Assembly (NCBI GenBank): GCA_019009955.1
Contig: CM032231.1
Location: forward strand, 104,917,501-104,981,500
Direction: 5' to 3'
Length of the DNA stretch: 64,000 nucleotides
Origin: Riptortus pedestris
Taxonomy: Eukaryota; Arthropoda; Insecta; Hemiptera; Alydidae
Shown one piece after another: positions 60,856 to 64,000 of this stretch. The notes under the pieces were generated by a model that worked only from the letters and a program-made list of their open reading frames with translations, was not told where the DNA came from and searched no databases. Both the position numbers and the translations under genes were made by a program. Position 1 is the stretch's first letter, and each line of letters starts with the position of its first letter.

Positions 60856-60894
<39 letters not shown>
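60856..60894. repeat. (AT)n microsatellite
   Basis: AT tract directly before a Helentron-like fragment, in the position where the family carries its internal AT tract. Confidence 0.95.
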
Positions 60895-60897
<3 letters not shown>

Positions 60898-61110
60898 TCT
60901 ACTAATGTTCTAGCAGTCGTAGTTCTCTTACGATCGTTACCACACTCGATATTTAAAGATTCTATATAAAGCTAAATATTGAGTTTGCTATTGGATGGAT
61001 CAGGTGTGATGGGAGGGGTGTTGGTGGAATTCACAAATTCCGAGTATCTCAGTTACAATGAGACGGATTGAAAAATTCACTCTTGTTGAAAATGTAATTT
61101 TCTATAAATG
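60895..61110 (+). mobile_element. Helentron-like body fragment
   Basis: ACTAATGTTCTAGCAGTCG, TTACGATCGTTACCACACTC, GATATTTAAAGATT and GAGTATCTCAGTTACAATGA match the body. It stops where the SINE at 61111 begins. Confidence 0.6.
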
Positions 61111-61222
61111 GTATTTTTAATCCTTAGGCCCACCCTGGCTAGAAAAGGGTGACAGCCTGTATATAACCTGTCCCGATTAGCCTCAGTTGCAAAAAGTGGA
61201 CGGTAATAAATAATATAATAAA
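61111..61222 (+). mobile_element. tRNA-derived SINE, 5'-truncated
   Basis: CCCACCCTGGCTAGAAAAGG, CCTGTCCCGATTAGCC and TTGCAAAAAGTGGACG with TAA-rich tail. 8-bp duplication TATAAATG at 61103-61110 and 61223-61230. It is inserted in a Helentron-like copy, like the one at 21141. Confidence 0.85.
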
Positions 61223-61940
61223 TATAAATGTTGTTTTATTCTTGCTATATAGATATTCATTTATTTTAAAATCCTTGGATATTCTTTTTTATATTTTTTT
61301 TAGCTTCTGAAACTGATTTTGCTAAAACCCAATTTTATTATTATATAATCTTATAGAGGCTTTTAATTTTATAGATAAAACGCTATTACCAAACGTATGC
61401 TATATACTTTGTATGGCACATATTGGAAGTTGGCATATTCCCTTTGTGCATGGATAGGGCATGAAGGAAAAAAGGGGGTTTTTAGTCAATTGTCGTTTCT
61501 TGCGAGATTCAGTTTGAGTAACTAATTTACTCATATTGAGATTGAATATCGAACCTTGTTGTCATAGGCGAAGGTGAGAATAGATGATGAATTGATCATT
61601 CATCAGTCTGTCGTATATCATCTTGTGAGAAATATGTTCAGTTTACGCAGCCTCTGACAGATGGACGTTTCATCTCAGCAATAAAAATGGAAAATTTTTC
61701 AATCGTAAATTTAGTTGTTGATATGATAATCATGAAAATGGGTACAAATTAAAAGATAAGAATAAAATGAACCTATACAATGTAGGCGTGACATACGTTT
61801 CTATCAGTTTGATTTTAATCGGAATTCTTTTTTTTTTCCTTTAATGGATATTTTTTTTTCTCTTGTGAAAACATGGCAGTTCTTATTCTTTGAAGCTGAG
61901 AGGCTGTAAAAGCCATTATCGGTAATATTTAAATAAAATC
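61223..61940. other. AT-rich DNA with a Helentron-like end fragment
   Basis: At 61626-61672 GAGAAATATGTTCAGTTTACG, CAGCCTCTG and GATGGACGTTT match the right end of the family. Otherwise unassigned. Confidence 0.45.
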
Positions 61941-61944
61941 TTGG

Positions 61945-62560
61945 TGGTGAAGGGAGTGGGGGGGGGGGCGATAGAGCACCTTTTTAGTCTAATTCTATTA
62001 ACGTTTCGGTCGGGGTAAGAGCTTGCTTGCCAGTATAGAGGTTTCCGTCGGGTGATAACAGGCTCCCAGCTGATAAGCCGCCGCTAAGAGTTAGCTCTGA
62101 TTTGGCCTGGAAATGAAAATTAAAACAGCCGAGTCCCCCCCCCCTACTCCCACCCCTCCCTCTCCACCTACTACACCCCCAACAGAGGTGGAATGGTTTA
62201 AGAGTGGGGAAGGGGACCCGAGACTGCGCACTTTTTTATACCTCCCCCAGGTCTTCTTTCTTCTCCCGTCTCCATCCTTCTTCTTCTTCATCTTCTTTCT
62301 TCCTTCTTCTCCTCGGCCTGGGTGGGGAACCTTTCTAATTAAGATGCTCAATAATTAGTGCCCCCCTCCTCCCCGCAGGCTCCGTCACCCCCCTACCCCC
62401 TCAACCACCCTCAACCCCTCCCCACCACGTCTCTACTTCTACATACAAAAAGACGTCAATAAGTACTCATCCGACGCAGGTCTGGGGGCTTTTCTTTTAA
62501 ACCCACCGTCGTCTCGCCTTTCCCTCTTTCCCGTTTCAAAAATTTTAAAAGCATATGGAA
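61945..62560. promoter_or_regulatory. GC-rich, C-run-rich island with GATA and homeodomain words
   Basis: Repeat-free block with GTGATAACAGGCTCCC, GCTGATAAGCCGCCGC, CTAATTAAGATGCTC and CAATAATTAGTGCC. Polypurine/polypyrimidine runs (G-run 61960-61968, C-run 62136-62144) make overlapping open frames on both strands (62091-62351, 62113-62358) that I do not believe. Looks like a regulatory element. Inferred. Confidence 0.35.
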
Positions 62561-63215
62561 AGTAGCTCGAGATGAAGGGGTACTTCGAGAGATCGACTAA
62601 AATAATTTTACCGTAACTTTTTAACTAACTCCTCGAGACTTTTTATTAGTGAAGTTTAAAATTGGATTCATCGCTTTAATAGAACCCCTTTGGTTGTGGA
62701 TTTTTAATTTTTCCTCTAGACTATCTTTTTACTCTACTTATATCCGTTAGTGGTTTCACAAATTTTAATTTCATTTTAATTTTATGAACTCTCTGAGATC
62801 CTTTGCTCACCTTGGACTAAATAAAGTATAAAAAAGTTGTGCTGATGATTCATGTTGAAATAATATGATTTTTAACAAAGAAGCTTACCTAGTTACGGCT
62901 GACATCAATGCAGGAAGAGGATTAAATAAAATTTTTATTTTACAATTACTTCAAATATTAAAAAAAATGTTCATACTCCTTCAGTTTAAAAAGAAGTGCA
63001 CTAAATTAATACAGTCTGAAAAAATATCAATAATGTTTCAAGACATTTATAAATTGTTCAATTTAACACTAGACATTTACAATTTATATTGGTTACAGGC
63101 AATATTTAATATTTTTAAGATTGAAATAATACTATTTCCTTTTAAGAGCTAAAAGATCTGAAAGTTGCCATGATTTTAAATACTTTTTCCTTTCAATGAC
63201 CTTGACAAAAATAAA
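62561..63215. other. AT-rich DNA, nothing recognised
   Basis: A 95-codon frame at 62865-63152 is Lys/Ile/Phe-rich with no motif, most likely chance. Confidence 0.4.
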
Positions 63216-63225
63216 TGTCAATGTA

Positions 63226-63455
63226 TTAAAGTTAAATTATTTATTAACGTCCCCTTTTTGCAACGAAGGCAATTGGACGGGTTATCTACAGGTTGCCACC
63301 CTTTTCAAGCCAGGGTGGGGCTAAGGATTTTATTTAGTGAATTCCGTCACTAAATAAACTCCTATTTCCCAGGGCGGGAATCAAACTTGCCACTCTAGGT
63401 TTACCATGTGAGATTAAGGTCGACGCTTTAACTCACATGGCTAACCTGATATCCT
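63226..63455 (-). mobile_element. tRNA-derived SINE, full length
   Basis: Reverse SINE: AACGTCCCCTTTTTGCAAC, CCAGGGTGGGGCTAAGG, GTGAATTCCGTCACTAAATA, GGGAATCAAACTTGCCACTC (B-box region), TTTACCATGTGAGATTAAGG and ACATGGCTAACCTGA at the head. Target duplication TGTCAATGTA at 63216-63225 and 63456-63465. Confidence 0.88.
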
Positions 63456-63465
63456 TGTCAATGTA

Positions 63466-64000
63466 ATATATGCAGCATATTTCATTATTTATATTTTTTT
63501 AAAAACATTATATAAATATTTTTATTCCGAAGAGCTCGGCCATCTGCTCCAGTGGTCTGATTTGTTATCTGAATGTCAAATTTCCGATGGAAATCTGTCC
63601 GTCTTTGTCAGGCTGTATTTTTAGTTTGGTCCTTGGCCACCGACAGGCATGAAAACAGCACTAAGTATTGAGTTTCATATACATCTGAAATTATATTGTG
63701 GTCCATTGCTGGGTAGTCAATTAGTCCTAAAAAGATGTCATTTAAAATATAAATAAATTAATATATAAAATTAATCTAAAATCTAATAAATTACTTATGA
63801 TTTTTTATTTTATGACATTTCTAGAGTATAATTCATGTATTTTCTGAATTAGAGTAGAAGTGATTTAATTATTATTTTGTGAATAGACAAGGGAATCACA
63901 TCATTCATTATATTTATTTTAAATGTTGTAAAAACCCTGGTAGAGATATAGACAGATGTAGCTTTTGAAATTAAAAAAAAAAAAAAAAAAAGCTTGTAAC
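63466..64000. other. Unassigned DNA to window end
   Basis: A balanced patch at 63530-63660 (GAGCTCGGCCATCTGCTCC, GGCCACCGACAGGC) is not recognised. An A-run closes the window at 63973-63990. Confidence 0.4.

Noticed and set aside
62091..62358. Overlapping frames on both strands, rich in Gly/Lys or Pro/Ser
   Set aside because: They arise from polypurine/polypyrimidine runs. Both strands are open for the same reason, so neither is evidence of coding.

Overview
The window reads as an AT-rich, repeat-rich, gene-poor stretch of an animal genome, most likely an arthropod and probably an insect. It has long (AT)n, (AC)n and (TC)n microsatellites, Jockey/R1-type non-LTR retrotransposon tails, a tRNA-type SINE family, a piggyBac element in a TTAA site, Helitron-type elements and several minisatellites. 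No operons, prokaryotic signals, complete host gene, rRNA or functional tRNA gene can be supported. I cannot name the species from sequence alone.

Layout. 0-9 kb: AT-rich DNA with a LINE tail (569-1120), a decayed coding-like segment on the minus strand (1621-2082) and a 250-bp sequence present twice (3895 and 7435). 9-17 kb: two copies of another dispersed repeat (one split by a nested Helitron-like insertion), composite microsatellites, a 600-bp inverted-repeat element carrying a coding remnant (13369-13967), a second LINE tail and a SINE. 18-20 kb and 31-33.5 kb: two opposite-oriented copies of a composite repeat bounded on both sides by (AT)n. 20-27 kb: Helitron-like copies and SINEs, some nested. 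28.4-29.1 kb: a 22/44-bp minisatellite. 35-49 kb: many copies of the Helitron-like family, a long-arm foldback insertion, a short Helitron with TC/CTAG ends, LINE tails and a 75-bp minisatellite. 50.3-51.9 kb: a 34-bp array with a 333-bp higher-order period. 52.9-53.5 kb: a 28-bp array. 56.2-57.5 kb: the piggyBac remnant. 57.5-61.3 kb: a Penelope-like 3' end, a LINE RNase H remnant, an LTR- or promoter-like block and more repeat fragments.

The dominant feature is one repeat family, about eighteen copies or fragments. Its left end starts AGCAGATTTCCC. Its right end has the inverted copy GGGAAATCTGC, then a CGCAG/CTGCG hairpin, then a T-run. Subterminal inverted repeats plus one 3' hairpin and T-rich insertion points fit the Helentron (Helitron2/HINE) class. 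Most copies carry an (AT)n tract at the same internal position.

Several GC-richer islands of low repeat content (about 17.16, 22.5, 26.55, 30.0, 36.24, 38.9, 49.9, 55.15 and 62.0 kb) contain homeodomain-, GATA- or GAGA-like words. They may be cis-regulatory elements in a gene desert or a very long intron. That is inference only.
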